Source: an uncultured Pelagibacteraceae bacterium | GTDB lineage: Bacteria > Pseudomonadota > Alphaproteobacteria > Pelagibacterales > Pelagibacteraceae | Direction of reading: 5' to 3' | DNA: 64,000 nt | Assembly: GCA_902625945.1 (NCBI GenBank) | Contig: CACODG010000001.1 | Span: 88,872-152,871, forward strand | Shown here: positions 41,526 through 50,676 of the stretch, piece after piece | Numbering within the stretch: the first letter of the stretch is position 1 | Layout: every line of letters begins with the position of its first letter | Made by a program: the position numbers and the translations under genes | The notes under the pieces: generated by a model | What the model was told of the DNA's origin: nothing | Databases searched by the model: none | Seen by the model: only the letters and a program-made list of their open reading frames with translations

Positions 41526-43433
41526 TTAACCTTTTCCTCGCCAAGGAATAGTTTTGTCTATTATCTTTCTAATCGTGATATCAAAAATTAAACCCAACAT
41601 TCCCATAATAAAAATAGTTATCCATATTACTTCATACTGGAAATATTTTTTAGCGACATTTTCTACAAAACCAACTCCTGTAGTTCCAGCTAAAAATTCT
41701 GCAGCCACTAATGTTCCCCAGCACATCCCTGTTGCAACTCTTATCCCTGTCAGTATTTCTGGTAATGAATTTGGAAAAATAACATGTCTTAGTATTTGCC
41801 ATTTGGATGCCCCAAGAGAATGTGCCGCGTGAATTTTCGATAATTGAGTTCCTGAAGCGCCAGCTCTTGCAGAAATTATCATAATTGATAACGACACCAT
41901 AAATAATAAAAATACTTTCCCAAGATTATCTATTCCTAGAACTGAGATAACTAATGGTGCCCATGCCAAAGGGGGAACTGGTCTGTATAGTTCAATTAAA
42001 GGATCAAAAAATCCTTTTGCAAATCTATTTAAACCCATAAATAATCCCAATGGAACTCCAACTATTATCCCGGCTACTAATCCAAGAAATACTCTCAAAA
42101 ATGAGTCCCATATGTGGCCAGTTGGAATTGGAATTTTAAATAAATTAAAGTCTCCAGTTACAAAACTTAAAACCTTACTTTTAAAGTTGGGCTTTACTTC
42201 ACCTTTTTCATTATGAACTGGATATTCTCCAGGCAAAATATCAGCGAACCAATCAGGTATTAAGAAACCAATGATCTTACTTACATCCATCATTTCGTAC
42301 CAGATTAATGGAATTTGTTTGTAACCCACATTAGGGTTCAACATTAATGTAAATTTATTTAATGTATCTGATGGTTTTGGTAACCATCTACCAGATCCTT
42401 GCTCCGAGCAACTTGGACCACTAGAAATGATCGTACCTGATGGAAACAAAAGAATATCAACCCATCTAAGACTGCCTTGTTCCTTTTTTTGAATATTATC
42501 AAAATTTATTATTGATGTCTGCATGTCTTTAAGAGTATTAGGTGGAAATATACTCGCGTATTCAATTCTTCTTGCAATTTTAAGAATATCTTTTGCAAAT
42601 GAAGAGGAAATTTCCTCAGAAGAGCCTAAACTTGTTCTATAATCTTTTATTTCTTTTTTAAGTTTTTCTAACGCGAAAGCATATTGTTCATTATGGTTTC
42701 TAAGTTCAAAGAATTCATCGCTTATTAAATTTAATTCTGTAGCTGCCGCCTGAAATTTTAAGCCTCGCTTTGTTTTAGGAATGAAAGGAATTTCTATTGT
42801 ATTTTCAATTGAGGTACTTGATGCTTTCCAAGATCCCTCTTCTTTAGCAGCTTCAATTCTTTCGATCTCTTCCTCAGCACTTTCATTGGGATAATCACTT
42901 CTTTTAAAGTTCTGTGTTAAATTTACTATTTTTTCATTAATTATTTTAATTTGTTCTCTAGTATCATTATTTAAAAGCTGTTCATTTGTAAGTAGTGGTA
43001 TTGTATTTTTAGTTTTTGAGATAAAATCTATTAGCTTATTTTTATCTTGATTTTTGATATCTGATTTTTCAATTTCTAAAGTGATTTTGTTTAAATTTTC
43101 TGTTTCAGTCTCTATTACAGACGTACTCTTAAGTTGACGTTCTTCTATTGGAAAAAGATATTTAAGCGACAGAAGTGACTCATTTACTTTACCAACTTGG
43201 CATAGCTCATTAGCTGAACTTGGAAAAAAAGATTTAGCTATATCCCAAGAATAATATAACCATATTAATAAAAGAAAGCTGCTACCTACTATTACCCAAT
43301 GAATTCCTCCTTTTGCTCTCTCAGGATTTCCAAATACAGCATCAACTTTTTCAGTTCTAATTAATTTTCTTCCATATAGGACACAGCCTACTATAGCGAA
43401 AAAAAACAAAAATGTTAAAAAACCTGTGATCAT
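41526..43433 (-). CDS. tauC: Taurine-type ABC transporter permease with a large extra domain
   Basis: A 635-residue inner-membrane permease, over twice the usual TauC/SsuC length of about 250-280. The canonical BPD_transp_1 domain is at the C-terminus (about residues 440-625) with the EAA loop HAAHSLGASKWQILRHVIFPNSLPEILTG (about 545-573). Before it lie two N-terminal spans (about 2-20 and 46-64) and a roughly 370-residue hydrophilic, partly coiled-coil region with cysteines near 78 and 350, probably periplasmic. It abuts tauB without a gap. Function as sulfonate importer is from family and neighbours. Confidence 0.88.
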   Translation of the reverse strand: MITGFLTFLFFFAIVGCVLYGRKLIRTEKVDAVFGNPERAKGGIHWVIVGSSFLLLIWLYYSWDIAKSFFPSSANELCQVGKVNESLLSLKYLFPIEERQLKSTSVIETETENLNKITLEIEKSDIKNQDKNKLIDFISKTKNTIPLLTNEQLLNNDTREQIKIINEKIVNLTQNFKRSDYPNESAEEEIERIEAAKEEGSWKASSTSIENTIEIPFIPKTKRGLKFQAAATELNLISDEFFELRNHNEQYAFALEKLKKEIKDYRTSLGSSEEISSSFAKDILKIARRIEYASIFPPNTLKDMQTSIINFDNIQKKEQGSLRWVDILLFPSGTIISSGPSCSEQGSGRWLPKPSDTLNKFTLMLNPNVGYKQIPLIWYEMMDVSKIIGFLIPDWFADILPGEYPVHNEKGEVKPNFKSKVLSFVTGDFNLFKIPIPTGHIWDSFLRVFLGLVAGIIVGVPLGLFMGLNRFAKGFFDPLIELYRPVPPLAWAPLVISVLGIDNLGKVFLLFMVSLSIMIISARAGASGTQLSKIHAAHSLGASKWQILRHVIFPNSLPEILTGIRVATGMCWGTLVAAEFLAGTTGVGFVENVAKKYFQYEVIWITIFIMGMLGLIFDITIRKIIDKTIPWRGKG

Positions 43434-44231
43434 TTAAACTTCTTTTCCCATAATTTCTTCTTCCATGTCCCATATCATTGAGAGAATTTCTTCTCTCTTT
43501 GATACGAACTCTTTGTTATTTTTGATGTCTCTTAAGTCCCCTTTAAGGCCCATCGATGCGAAAGGTAATTTATATTCTTTATGTATTCTTCCTGGCCTTG
43601 GCGCCATTACATAAACTTTTTCTCCAAGTAATAACGCTTCTTCAACAGAGTGAGTTATTAGAATTATTGTTTTTCCAGTTTCTTTCCAAATTTTCAGAAC
43701 TAAAGATTGCATCTTCTCTCTTGTCAAAGCATCTAAAGCGCCTAACGGTTCGTCCATTAAAATTAATTCTGGATCATTAATTAGACATCTTGCTAAAGCT
43801 ACTCGCTGTTGCATCCCTCCAGATAATTGATAAGTTGGTGTATTGCCAAACCCTTTTAGTCCCACTATATCAAGCCATTCATCAACTTTCTTTTGAGTTT
43901 GAACAACGTCTTCTTCCTTCATTCTCAAACCAAAATTTACATTTTCAGCAACAGTTAACCATTCAAATAAAGCACCTTGTTGGAAAACCATACCTCTATC
44001 AACACCCGGTCCATTAATTTCTTTATTGTTAAGAGTAATTTTTCCTGATGTAGGTCTAATAAATCCTGCAGTAATATTTAATAAAGTTGTTTTTCCACAA
44101 CCTGAAGGTCCAAGAACGGTTAATAATTCTCCTTTTTTGATTGTAAAATTTAAATCTTTAAGAGCGTGAACCGTTTCTCCTTTAGGAGTTTTAAAAATCA
44201 TATTTAAATTTTGAGAAATCAGATCACTCAT
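43434..44231 (-). CDS. tauB: Taurine-type ABC transporter ATP-binding protein
   Basis: A 265-residue ATPase. It has Walker A GPSGCGKTT (about residues 39-47), Q-loop VFQQGALFEW, signature LSGGMQQRVALARCL (about 136-150), Walker B LILMDEPLGALD (about 156-167) and switch His in ITHSVEEALLLGEKVYVMAPRPGRI. The last segment is typical of the nitrate/taurine/sulfonate family. It lies between the permease gene (0-base spacing) and an attenuator after tauA. It powers uptake of the ligand of the adjacent binding protein. Confidence 0.92.
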   Translation of the reverse strand: MSDLISQNLNMIFKTPKGETVHALKDLNFTIKKGELLTVLGPSGCGKTTLLNITAGFIRPTSGKITLNNKEINGPGVDRGMVFQQGALFEWLTVAENVNFGLRMKEEDVVQTQKKVDEWLDIVGLKGFGNTPTYQLSGGMQQRVALARCLINDPELILMDEPLGALDALTREKMQSLVLKIWKETGKTIILITHSVEEALLLGEKVYVMAPRPGRIHKEYKLPFASMGLKGDLRDIKNNKEFVSKREEILSMIWDMEEEIMGKEV

Positions 44232-44257
44232 AAAAGAACTATATTAGATATTTTTAT

Positions 44258-44293
44258 AAAAAAATAGGCACCAATTTATTAGATCGGTGCCTA
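44258..44293 (-). terminator. Attenuator hairpin between tauA and tauB
   Basis: On the minus strand an 8-bp stem (TAGGCACC with GGTGCCTA; 44265-44272 and 44286-44293) with a 13-base loop is followed by a T-run. It lies right after tauA, so it would raise expression of the binding protein over the ATPase and permease. Confidence 0.85.
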
Positions 44294-44312
44294 TAATTTT
44301 ATTGTTCAAGAA

Positions 44313-45251
44313 CTACGGTAAAAACTTAGTTGTTACTGTACCTCTTGGAGTGTCAAAACCTTTTAAAAATTTAGCAAGGTTACCACTCTTCATTGATTTT
44401 TTCGTTTCTTTTGGCGTTAAGAATTTGAAGCCACTTAAAGTGTCTTTCATATCAGCAACTTTCATTTCTGACTCTTTAGACATAGCTTTCATATCACTTC
44501 CACCTTTTCTGTATCTCTCATTTGCTTCATGAGTTAATTCTACGAAAGCTTTCAACATACCAGGATTTTCTTTCATAAATTTATTTGTTACAGAAACGAT
44601 ATCTATCCCCATGATACCTCCAGCACGAGCTTCATCAACTGTTAAAAGTCTTGTTCCAACAGATGTAGCTGATTTAATAGAGTTACCTCCGAATAGACAC
44701 GCCATTACTACGTCACCACTTACTAATGCGGCTGCACCTTCTTCAGGGTCCATAGCAATAATATTCATTTTTTTTCTGTCGGCACCAACTATTTTCATAC
44801 TTTCAGTAAAAACATACTCAGCCATTGTTCCTAGTGGAACAGCAACTTTTTTACCTTCAAGTTCAGAAGCATTGGCCTTAGTAATACCAGACTTATTAGA
44901 AGTAACACAAGTTGTTCCTCCCATTCCGTATTCCATGGCAACGTCTACTAAACTTATTGGCGCTTTAGCCTTAACAGCATTTATGTAAGGCATTAAACCT
45001 TGTGAATAAGAGATATCAATATCTCCCGCTAACATAGCATCAGTCATTGCTACACCATTAGTAAAGTTAGTCCACTTCACCGGCACACCAAGTGCTTTTG
45101 CGTATGCTTTTTTGTTCATGTCCTCAAGATTTGGAGATGGCCACTCCAAAAAGTACGCAACTCTTACTTCTTTCGCAGCTGAATTAGCTACTGTAGCAGT
45201 TAGAGTAAACGCAAATAAAATCCCAAGAACTGTGCTTATTATTTTTTTCAT
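44313..45251 (-). CDS. tauA: Taurine-type ABC transporter substrate-binding protein
   Basis: A 312-residue periplasmic binding protein with a signal peptide (to about residue 25). VRVAYFLEWPSPN (about 29-41), AMLAGDIDISYSQGLMPYINAV (about 72-93), and GKKVAVPLGTMAEYVF (about 130-145) are typical of the TauA/SsuA/nitrate family. The tauABC order, tpa-ald divergently encoded next door, and Xsc elsewhere in the window support taurine as the ligand, though other sulfonates cannot be excluded. The ATG is preceded by GGGAGA on the minus strand. Confidence 0.9.
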   Translation of the reverse strand: MKKIISTVLGILFAFTLTATVANSAAKEVRVAYFLEWPSPNLEDMNKKAYAKALGVPVKWTNFTNGVAMTDAMLAGDIDISYSQGLMPYINAVKAKAPISLVDVAMEYGMGGTTCVTSNKSGITKANASELEGKKVAVPLGTMAEYVFTESMKIVGADRKKMNIIAMDPEEGAAALVSGDVVMACLFGGNSIKSATSVGTRLLTVDEARAGGIMGIDIVSVTNKFMKENPGMLKAFVELTHEANERYRKGGSDMKAMSKESEMKVADMKDTLSGFKFLTPKETKKSMKSGNLAKFLKGFDTPRGTVTTKFLP

Positions 45252-45410
45252 AGTTCTCCCATATGGTTTGTTAATTAATTAAGATCTAAAATGAATTTTT
45301 GGCTTATGTAAATAGCAAGAAAATTGAAATTGGGTCTAATTTAATGTACAACTTTGAATTGTAAACAATATTTCTTGATTTAATTTAACAAAGGTCTACT
45401 ACTTTAAAAA
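45252..45410. promoter_or_regulatory. Divergent promoter region between tauA and tpa
   Basis: A 159-base gap with the promoters for taurine uptake and for taurine catabolism. Two repeats stand out: TTAATTAATTAA (around 45271-45282) and ACAACTTTGAATTGT (about 45348-45362), an inverted repeat that could be an operator. No regulator gene of the TauR type is encoded next to it. Confidence 0.4.
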
Positions 45411-46754
45411 ATGAGCTCATCAAATAGAACTAATATCCCAAATTCACTAAACGAGCATTGGATGCCGTTTACAGACAATAAATCTTTTAAAAAAAATCCA
45501 AGATTAATTACAGACGCTAAAGGTGTTTATTTAACTAATCACCAAGGTAAAAAAATGATCGACGCAAGTTCAGGATTATTTTGCAATCCTTTAGGTCACG
45601 GTAGAAAAGAGATTACCGAGGCAGTATCTAAACAATTAGATAAATTAGATTATTGCCAACCATTCAACCAAGGTTATGGAGGTTCTTTTGAATTAGCAAC
45701 AAGAATAGCAAAAAAAACTCCAGAGGGAATTAATAGAATATTTTATACGATTTGCGGATCCACAGCTGTCGAGACAGCAATAAAGATTTCAATTGCTTAT
45801 CATAGAGCCAGAGGAGACTCTAAAAGATTTAGATTTGTAGGACGTGAAAGAGGTTATCATGGAATGAACATTGGAGCGACAACTGTTGGCGGAATGATCA
45901 ATAATGTAAAAACTTTTGCAAGCGTTTTAATGCCAGGTGTACAACACATGAGGCATACTCATATGCCAGATCATAAATTTGTTAAAGGACAACCCGATAC
46001 AGGTGTTGAGATGGCAGAAGATTTAGAGAGAATTGCAATGAATTTTGGTGGTGAGAATATTGCTGCTTGTATAGTGGAACCAATAGCGGGTTCAACTGGA
46101 ACATTAGTTCCACCGAAAGGATATTTAAAACGTATAAGAGAAATATGTGATAAGTATAAAATACTTTTAATTTTCGACGAGGTAATTACAGGATGGGGAA
46201 GAACTGGTTCTGCTTTTGCTTCACAAGAATTTGGAGTTACTCCAGATATAATTACTATGGCGAAAGCTACAACTAATGGAGTAGTGCCAATGGGAATAGT
46301 AGCTGTTAAAGAAGAAATTTATGATACAGTCTTAGATGGCTCGTCAGCACCAGAAGGCACACCTGAATTATTTCATGGATACACTTATTCAGGAATTCCA
46401 GTTGCAGTGGCTGCAGGATTAGCTGTTCAAGATATCTTCGATAAAGAAGATATTTTTAAAAGAGCTAAAGACATGTCACCATATTTTCAAGAAGGTTTAC
46501 ATTCATTAAAAGACTTAAAAGAAGTAGTAAGTATAAGAGGTTATGGCATGATGGGCGGCGTTGAAATGAGAATGAAAGATAAACCTGGTAAAGCTGGCTT
46601 TCAAACTTTTAAACATTGTTACGATGCCGGTGTAAATTTTAAAAATACAGGTGACTCATTAATTATAGCGCCTCAATTCATATGTGAGAAAAAACATATT
46701 GATGAAATTATTGAAAAATTAAGAACTGGTATCACAAATTATTCTAAGTCATAG
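45411..46754 (+). CDS. tpa: Taurine:pyruvate aminotransferase candidate (class III)
   Basis: A 447-residue PLP enzyme of the class III omega-amino acid transaminase family. Diagnostic elements include HWMPFTDN (about residues 16-23), the phosphate-binding CGSTAVETAIK (about 114-124), RGYHGMN (about 149-155), EPIAGSTG (about 222-229), LIFDEVITGWGRTG (about 250-263) and the PLP lysine in MAKATTNGVVPMG (about residue 284). Tpa uses taurine and pyruvate to give sulfoacetaldehyde and alanine. It is divergent from tauA and upstream of alanine dehydrogenase, the classical Tpa-Ald arrangement. Beta-alanine:pyruvate transaminase is the main alternative. Confidence 0.85.
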   Translation: MSSSNRTNIPNSLNEHWMPFTDNKSFKKNPRLITDAKGVYLTNHQGKKMIDASSGLFCNPLGHGRKEITEAVSKQLDKLDYCQPFNQGYGGSFELATRIAKKTPEGINRIFYTICGSTAVETAIKISIAYHRARGDSKRFRFVGRERGYHGMNIGATTVGGMINNVKTFASVLMPGVQHMRHTHMPDHKFVKGQPDTGVEMAEDLERIAMNFGGENIAACIVEPIAGSTGTLVPPKGYLKRIREICDKYKILLIFDEVITGWGRTGSAFASQEFGVTPDIITMAKATTNGVVPMGIVAVKEEIYDTVLDGSSAPEGTPELFHGYTYSGIPVAVAAGLAVQDIFDKEDIFKRAKDMSPYFQEGLHSLKDLKEVVSIRGYGMMGGVEMRMKDKPGKAGFQTFKHCYDAGVNFKNTGDSLIIAPQFICEKKHIDEIIEKLRTGITNYSKS

Positions 46755-46756
46755 TT

Positions 46757-47875
46757 ATGATCATTGGAGTTCCTAAGGAGATAAAGCTTCAAGAGCACAG
46801 GATTGGCCTCACACCTGATAGTGTTAATGTTTTACATAAAAAAGGACATAAAATATTAGTTGAGACAAGAGGGGGGCTAGAGGCTGGTTTCACAGACCAA
46901 GACTATATAAACTCTGGAGCATTAATATATGATAATGCTAAAAATATTTTTAGAGATGCAGAAATAATAGTTAAAGTTAAGGAACCTCAAATGAGTGAGG
47001 TAAAAATGATTAGGGAAGGCCAAATTATCTACACCTATCTTCATTTAGCCGCTACAAGAGAACTTACTGAGGGGTTAATTAAATCCAAGTCAATTTGTAT
47101 AGCATATGAGACCGTAACCGATGATAAAGGTAGACTTCCACTGTTGGCACCTATGAGCGCTGTAGCTGGTAGAATGTCAGTTCAAGCTGGTGCACATTCT
47201 TTAGAAAAAAATCAAAAGGGCAGAGGTTTACTGTTAGGTGGAGCTCCAGGAGTAGAACCAGCTAATGTAGTAATTTTAGGCGGCGGAGTAGTTGGAGAAA
47301 ATGCTGCAATAATTGCTACTGGTATGAGAGGAAAAGTTTTTGTCGTAGATAAATCAAAAGAAAGATTAAGAGAATTGCATGAAATGTTTGGAGATAAAAT
47401 TATACCTACTGAAAGCGATAAAACTGATTTAAAAAAACTTGTATCAGAGTGTGATTTACTAATTGGAGGTGTTTTAATACCAGGGGCCGAAGCTCCTAAA
47501 TTAGTTACTAAAGATATGATTAAATCAATGAAAAGAGGTTCAGTTATAGTTGATGTAGCCATAGATCAGGGCGGATGTGTAGAAACTAGTAAACCAACCA
47601 CACACGCCAATCCAACATACGTCGTTGATAATGTAGTGCATTATTGCGTAGCTAATATGCCAGGTGGAGTACCCAGAACTTCGACAATGGCTTTAAATAA
47701 AGCAACTCTACCGCTTTTAATTAAAATAGCAGATCAAGGTTACAAAAAAACACTTATGGAAGATAAAAATTTCTTAGCAGGATTAAATGTATATAAAGGA
47801 CATATCACTTATAAAGGTGTTTCTGACGCATTTGATCTTAAATATACACCGGCTTTAGATCTTTTAAAAAATTAA
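46757..47875 (+). CDS. ald: Alanine dehydrogenase
   Basis: A 372-residue NAD-dependent enzyme converting alanine and water to pyruvate and ammonium, which regenerates the amino acceptor for Tpa. The N-terminal IGVPKEIKLQEHRIGLTP is the family signature, with EAGFTDQDY (about residues 44-52), the NAD-binding VVILGGGVVGENAA (about 171-184) and VVDVAIDQGGCVETSKPTTHANP (about 257-279). It starts 2 bases after tpa and is followed 1 base later by an FAD/GcvT-fusion gene. The length is normal. Confidence 0.95.
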   Translation: MIIGVPKEIKLQEHRIGLTPDSVNVLHKKGHKILVETRGGLEAGFTDQDYINSGALIYDNAKNIFRDAEIIVKVKEPQMSEVKMIREGQIIYTYLHLAATRELTEGLIKSKSICIAYETVTDDKGRLPLLAPMSAVAGRMSVQAGAHSLEKNQKGRGLLLGGAPGVEPANVVILGGGVVGENAAIIATGMRGKVFVVDKSKERLRELHEMFGDKIIPTESDKTDLKKLVSECDLLIGGVLIPGAEAPKLVTKDMIKSMKRGSVIVDVAIDQGGCVETSKPTTHANPTYVVDNVVHYCVANMPGGVPRTSTMALNKATLPLLIKIADQGYKKTLMEDKNFLAGLNVYKGHITYKGVSDAFDLKYTPALDLLKN

Positions 47876-47876
47876 G

Positions 47877-50306
47877 ATGAATACTTTGCCAAGAGAAGCA
47901 AAAGTAGTCGTCATTGGTGGAGGAATAGCAGGATGCTCAACTGCTTACCATCTAGCAAAAAATGGTTGGGACACGGTTTTAATAGAAAGAGATATATTAA
48001 CTTCGGGTACTACTTGGCATGCAGCAGGCATGATAACGCAATTAGGCACTACTCCACAAATTACTAAAATTAGAAAATACTCGGTAAAATTTTATAATGA
48101 ATTAAAAAAAATTACAGGACAAGATACTAGTTTTAAACAAACTGGAACTATTAATATTGCTACCTCTAAATCGAGAATGCAGGAGTATTTTAGACAGAAA
48201 TCAATGTCTAAAATTTTTGATTTAAATATTGATTTAATTGATAATAAAAAATTTAAAAAATTATATCCAATTGCTAAAAATAAAGATGTTATTGGCGGAC
48301 TATATATACCAGAGGATGGCCAAGCCGATCCACAAATACTTACTCAAACTATTGCATACGCAGCTAAAAAAGCTGGGGTTAAAATATTTGAAAAGTGTAA
48401 GTTAGAAAAAATTCTTAAAAGAGCAAACCAAATAAGAGGTTTAAAAACTAATCTAGGGAAAATAGATTGTGAGTATATTGTTTTATGTGCAGGTATGTGG
48501 TCTCGACAGATCGGTGAAGCAGCAGGCGTAAGTATACCACTTTATCCAAATGAACATTTTTATATGATTACTGAAGATTACAAGAACCTTCCTGACGTTT
48601 TACCAACATTTAGAGATCCAGATACTTATTTATATATGAGGGAATATCATAAGAAAATAATGATAGGTATTTTTGAGCCTAATGCTAAAAATGCATTTAA
48701 AAAAACTGGAAAAGTCCCTAATAATTTTTCTTTCGGCGAGTTTAAAGTGAATAAAGATTATTCAAATATGCTTCATAAATTAGCCTCAAAGAGAATTGTT
48801 GATATTGAGAAACTTAAAATTGAAAAATACTTTTCTGGGCCAGAGTCATTTACGCCAGATAGTAATTTTTTATTAGGTGAAACAGCAGAAATTAAAAACT
48901 TTTATGTTTGTTGCGGATTCAATAGCATTGGAATTGGTTCTGCTGGAGGCGCAGGTAAAACAATTTCAGATTTAATGCTTGCAGGTCATACAAAACAAGA
49001 TCTTTTAAGTTTAGATATAAAAAGGTTTGAACCTTTTAATTCCTCACTTAAATTTATCCAAAAAAGGACGACAGAAACACTTGGTAATTTATTTAAAATG
49101 CATTGGCCTCACAAACAATTAGAAACCTCACGTAATATAAAATTACTTCCATATCATAAAAAATTGAAAAAACTGGGTGCTTGTTTTGGTCAGATGGCTG
49201 GATATGAAAGACCAATGTGGTTCTCTAAGAAAAAAAATCCAAAATATAAATATAGCTACGGATATCAAAATTGGTATAACTCTTCTAAGAGAGAATGTTT
49301 TAGCACCAGGGAAAATGTAAGTTTTTTTGATTTAACGCCATTTGTAAAATTTGATGTTAGTGGAAAAAATTCTCATGATCAATTACAAAGACTCTGTTCA
49401 AACAATATAAAAAACTCTTTAGGTAAAACAACTTATACTCAAATGCTTAATCCATCAGGAGGTATTGAGGCAGATGTAACAGTTTCATGTTTGGAAGAAA
49501 ATTATTTTAGAATTATATGCCCTGCTTTAGCAGGAAGTCATAATAAATCACATATTCTCAAAAATATAAATAAAGAAATAAAATTTAAAGAAGTGACCGA
49601 TAAATTTTCTTGTATTGGAATATTTGGACCAAATAGTAGAAAATTTTTAACTAAGCTATTTGGGGATTTTTTTTCTAAAGAAACTTTCCCTTTTGCCAGA
49701 GGAAAATTTATAAAAGTTTTAAATAATAAAATATGGTTTCAAAGATTATCTTTTGTAGGAGAGCTTGGTTGGGAGATTTATATACCAAAAAAATTATCAA
49801 ATAAAATTTTTGATAAAATATATAAACTTGGTAAAAAATATAAATTAGGATATTCAGGAATGCATACACTTGATATTTTAAGATTAGAAAAAAAATTTTT
49901 ACATTGGGGCCATGACATTACCTCAGAAAATAATCCAATAGAGGCAGGTCTATCTTTTGCGGTAAATCTAGAAAATAAAAATGAATTTATAGGTAGAAGA
50001 GCTATTGAAAACATATTGAAAAAACCAATTGAGAAAAAGTTGCAACTCTTTTCACTTAAAAATCATTTTTCACCTGGAAAACCTCTTTTACTGCATGATG
50101 AACCAATTTTTTTTAAGAATAGAATAGTTGGCAGCACTACAAGCTCTAATCATTCTTTTTACTATAAAAAAAATATTTTTTTGGCCTACGTAAAAAATCA
50201 ACTAGAAAATGAAGATTTACGTTTAGAAGTAGAAGGCAAAAAATATCCAATTACCTTAGAAAAGGATCCCATACATGATCCTAAATCAACTTTTATGAGA
50301 AATTAA
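47877..50306 (+). CDS. FAD-dependent N-methyl amine dehydrogenase fused to a GcvT-like domain
   Basis: An 809-residue protein of the dimethylglycine/sarcosine dehydrogenase type. The N-terminal FAD motif VVIGGGIAGCSTAYHLAKNG (about residues 11-30), TTWHAAGM with the flavin-linking His (about 58-63), and CCGFNSIGIG (about 346-355) form the DAO domain; the C-terminal half (about 430-800) is a folate-binding GcvT-like domain. It would remove an N-methyl group and pass the C1 unit to tetrahydrofolate. It starts 1 base after ald, in the taurine operon, so N-methyltaurine is a possible substrate besides sarcosine or dimethylglycine. Confidence 0.88.
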   Translation: MNTLPREAKVVVIGGGIAGCSTAYHLAKNGWDTVLIERDILTSGTTWHAAGMITQLGTTPQITKIRKYSVKFYNELKKITGQDTSFKQTGTINIATSKSRMQEYFRQKSMSKIFDLNIDLIDNKKFKKLYPIAKNKDVIGGLYIPEDGQADPQILTQTIAYAAKKAGVKIFEKCKLEKILKRANQIRGLKTNLGKIDCEYIVLCAGMWSRQIGEAAGVSIPLYPNEHFYMITEDYKNLPDVLPTFRDPDTYLYMREYHKKIMIGIFEPNAKNAFKKTGKVPNNFSFGEFKVNKDYSNMLHKLASKRIVDIEKLKIEKYFSGPESFTPDSNFLLGETAEIKNFYVCCGFNSIGIGSAGGAGKTISDLMLAGHTKQDLLSLDIKRFEPFNSSLKFIQKRTTETLGNLFKMHWPHKQLETSRNIKLLPYHKKLKKLGACFGQMAGYERPMWFSKKKNPKYKYSYGYQNWYNSSKRECFSTRENVSFFDLTPFVKFDVSGKNSHDQLQRLCSNNIKNSLGKTTYTQMLNPSGGIEADVTVSCLEENYFRIICPALAGSHNKSHILKNINKEIKFKEVTDKFSCIGIFGPNSRKFLTKLFGDFFSKETFPFARGKFIKVLNNKIWFQRLSFVGELGWEIYIPKKLSNKIFDKIYKLGKKYKLGYSGMHTLDILRLEKKFLHWGHDITSENNPIEAGLSFAVNLENKNEFIGRRAIENILKKPIEKKLQLFSLKNHFSPGKPLLLHDEPIFFKNRIVGSTTSSNHSFYYKKNIFLAYVKNQLENEDLRLEVEGKKYPITLEKDPIHDPKSTFMRN

Positions 50307-50392
50307 ATTCATTTTGGGTCGAATCGATGCCATGAGACCAATTTGATCAAAGAAGACATTTAATATTGTTATCATTATGATTTAATAATCTC

Positions 50393-50575
50393 ATGAGTTC
50401 ACATTACAAATTTAGTAGTCATTCTCAGGAGCTTAAGCAACAAAGTAAAGTCAAACTTACTGACTTACTAAATAGAATGAATGAAGAAAAAAAAATTGAA
50501 AGAAATAGAAATTTAGCTTTAAGTGTAGCAGCCTTTTCCGCAGTAACTGTTTTTGGTATTATTTTAACTCTATAA
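50393..50575 (+). CDS. Small tail-anchored membrane protein
   Basis: A 60-residue ORF with a polar, basic N-terminal part (MSSHYKFSSHSQELKQQSKV) and a single C-terminal span (about residues 40-58, LALSVAAFSAVTVFGIILTL without a tail). No family recognised. It lies alone between the amine dehydrogenase gene and the glycosyltransferase region. The amphipathic helix before the span suggests a peripheral or tail-anchored protein. It is plausible but not certain. Confidence 0.55.
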   Translation: MSSHYKFSSHSQELKQQSKVKLTDLLNRMNEEKKIERNRNLALSVAAFSAVTVFGIILTL

Positions 50576-50676
50576 ATTCCAAAAAAATAAAAAAACTAAG
50601 GTTTTTAATCATTTTCAAATCAATATAAATATCTTTTAAGTTTCCTAAAATAAATTATTTAAGTATTTATAAATTA

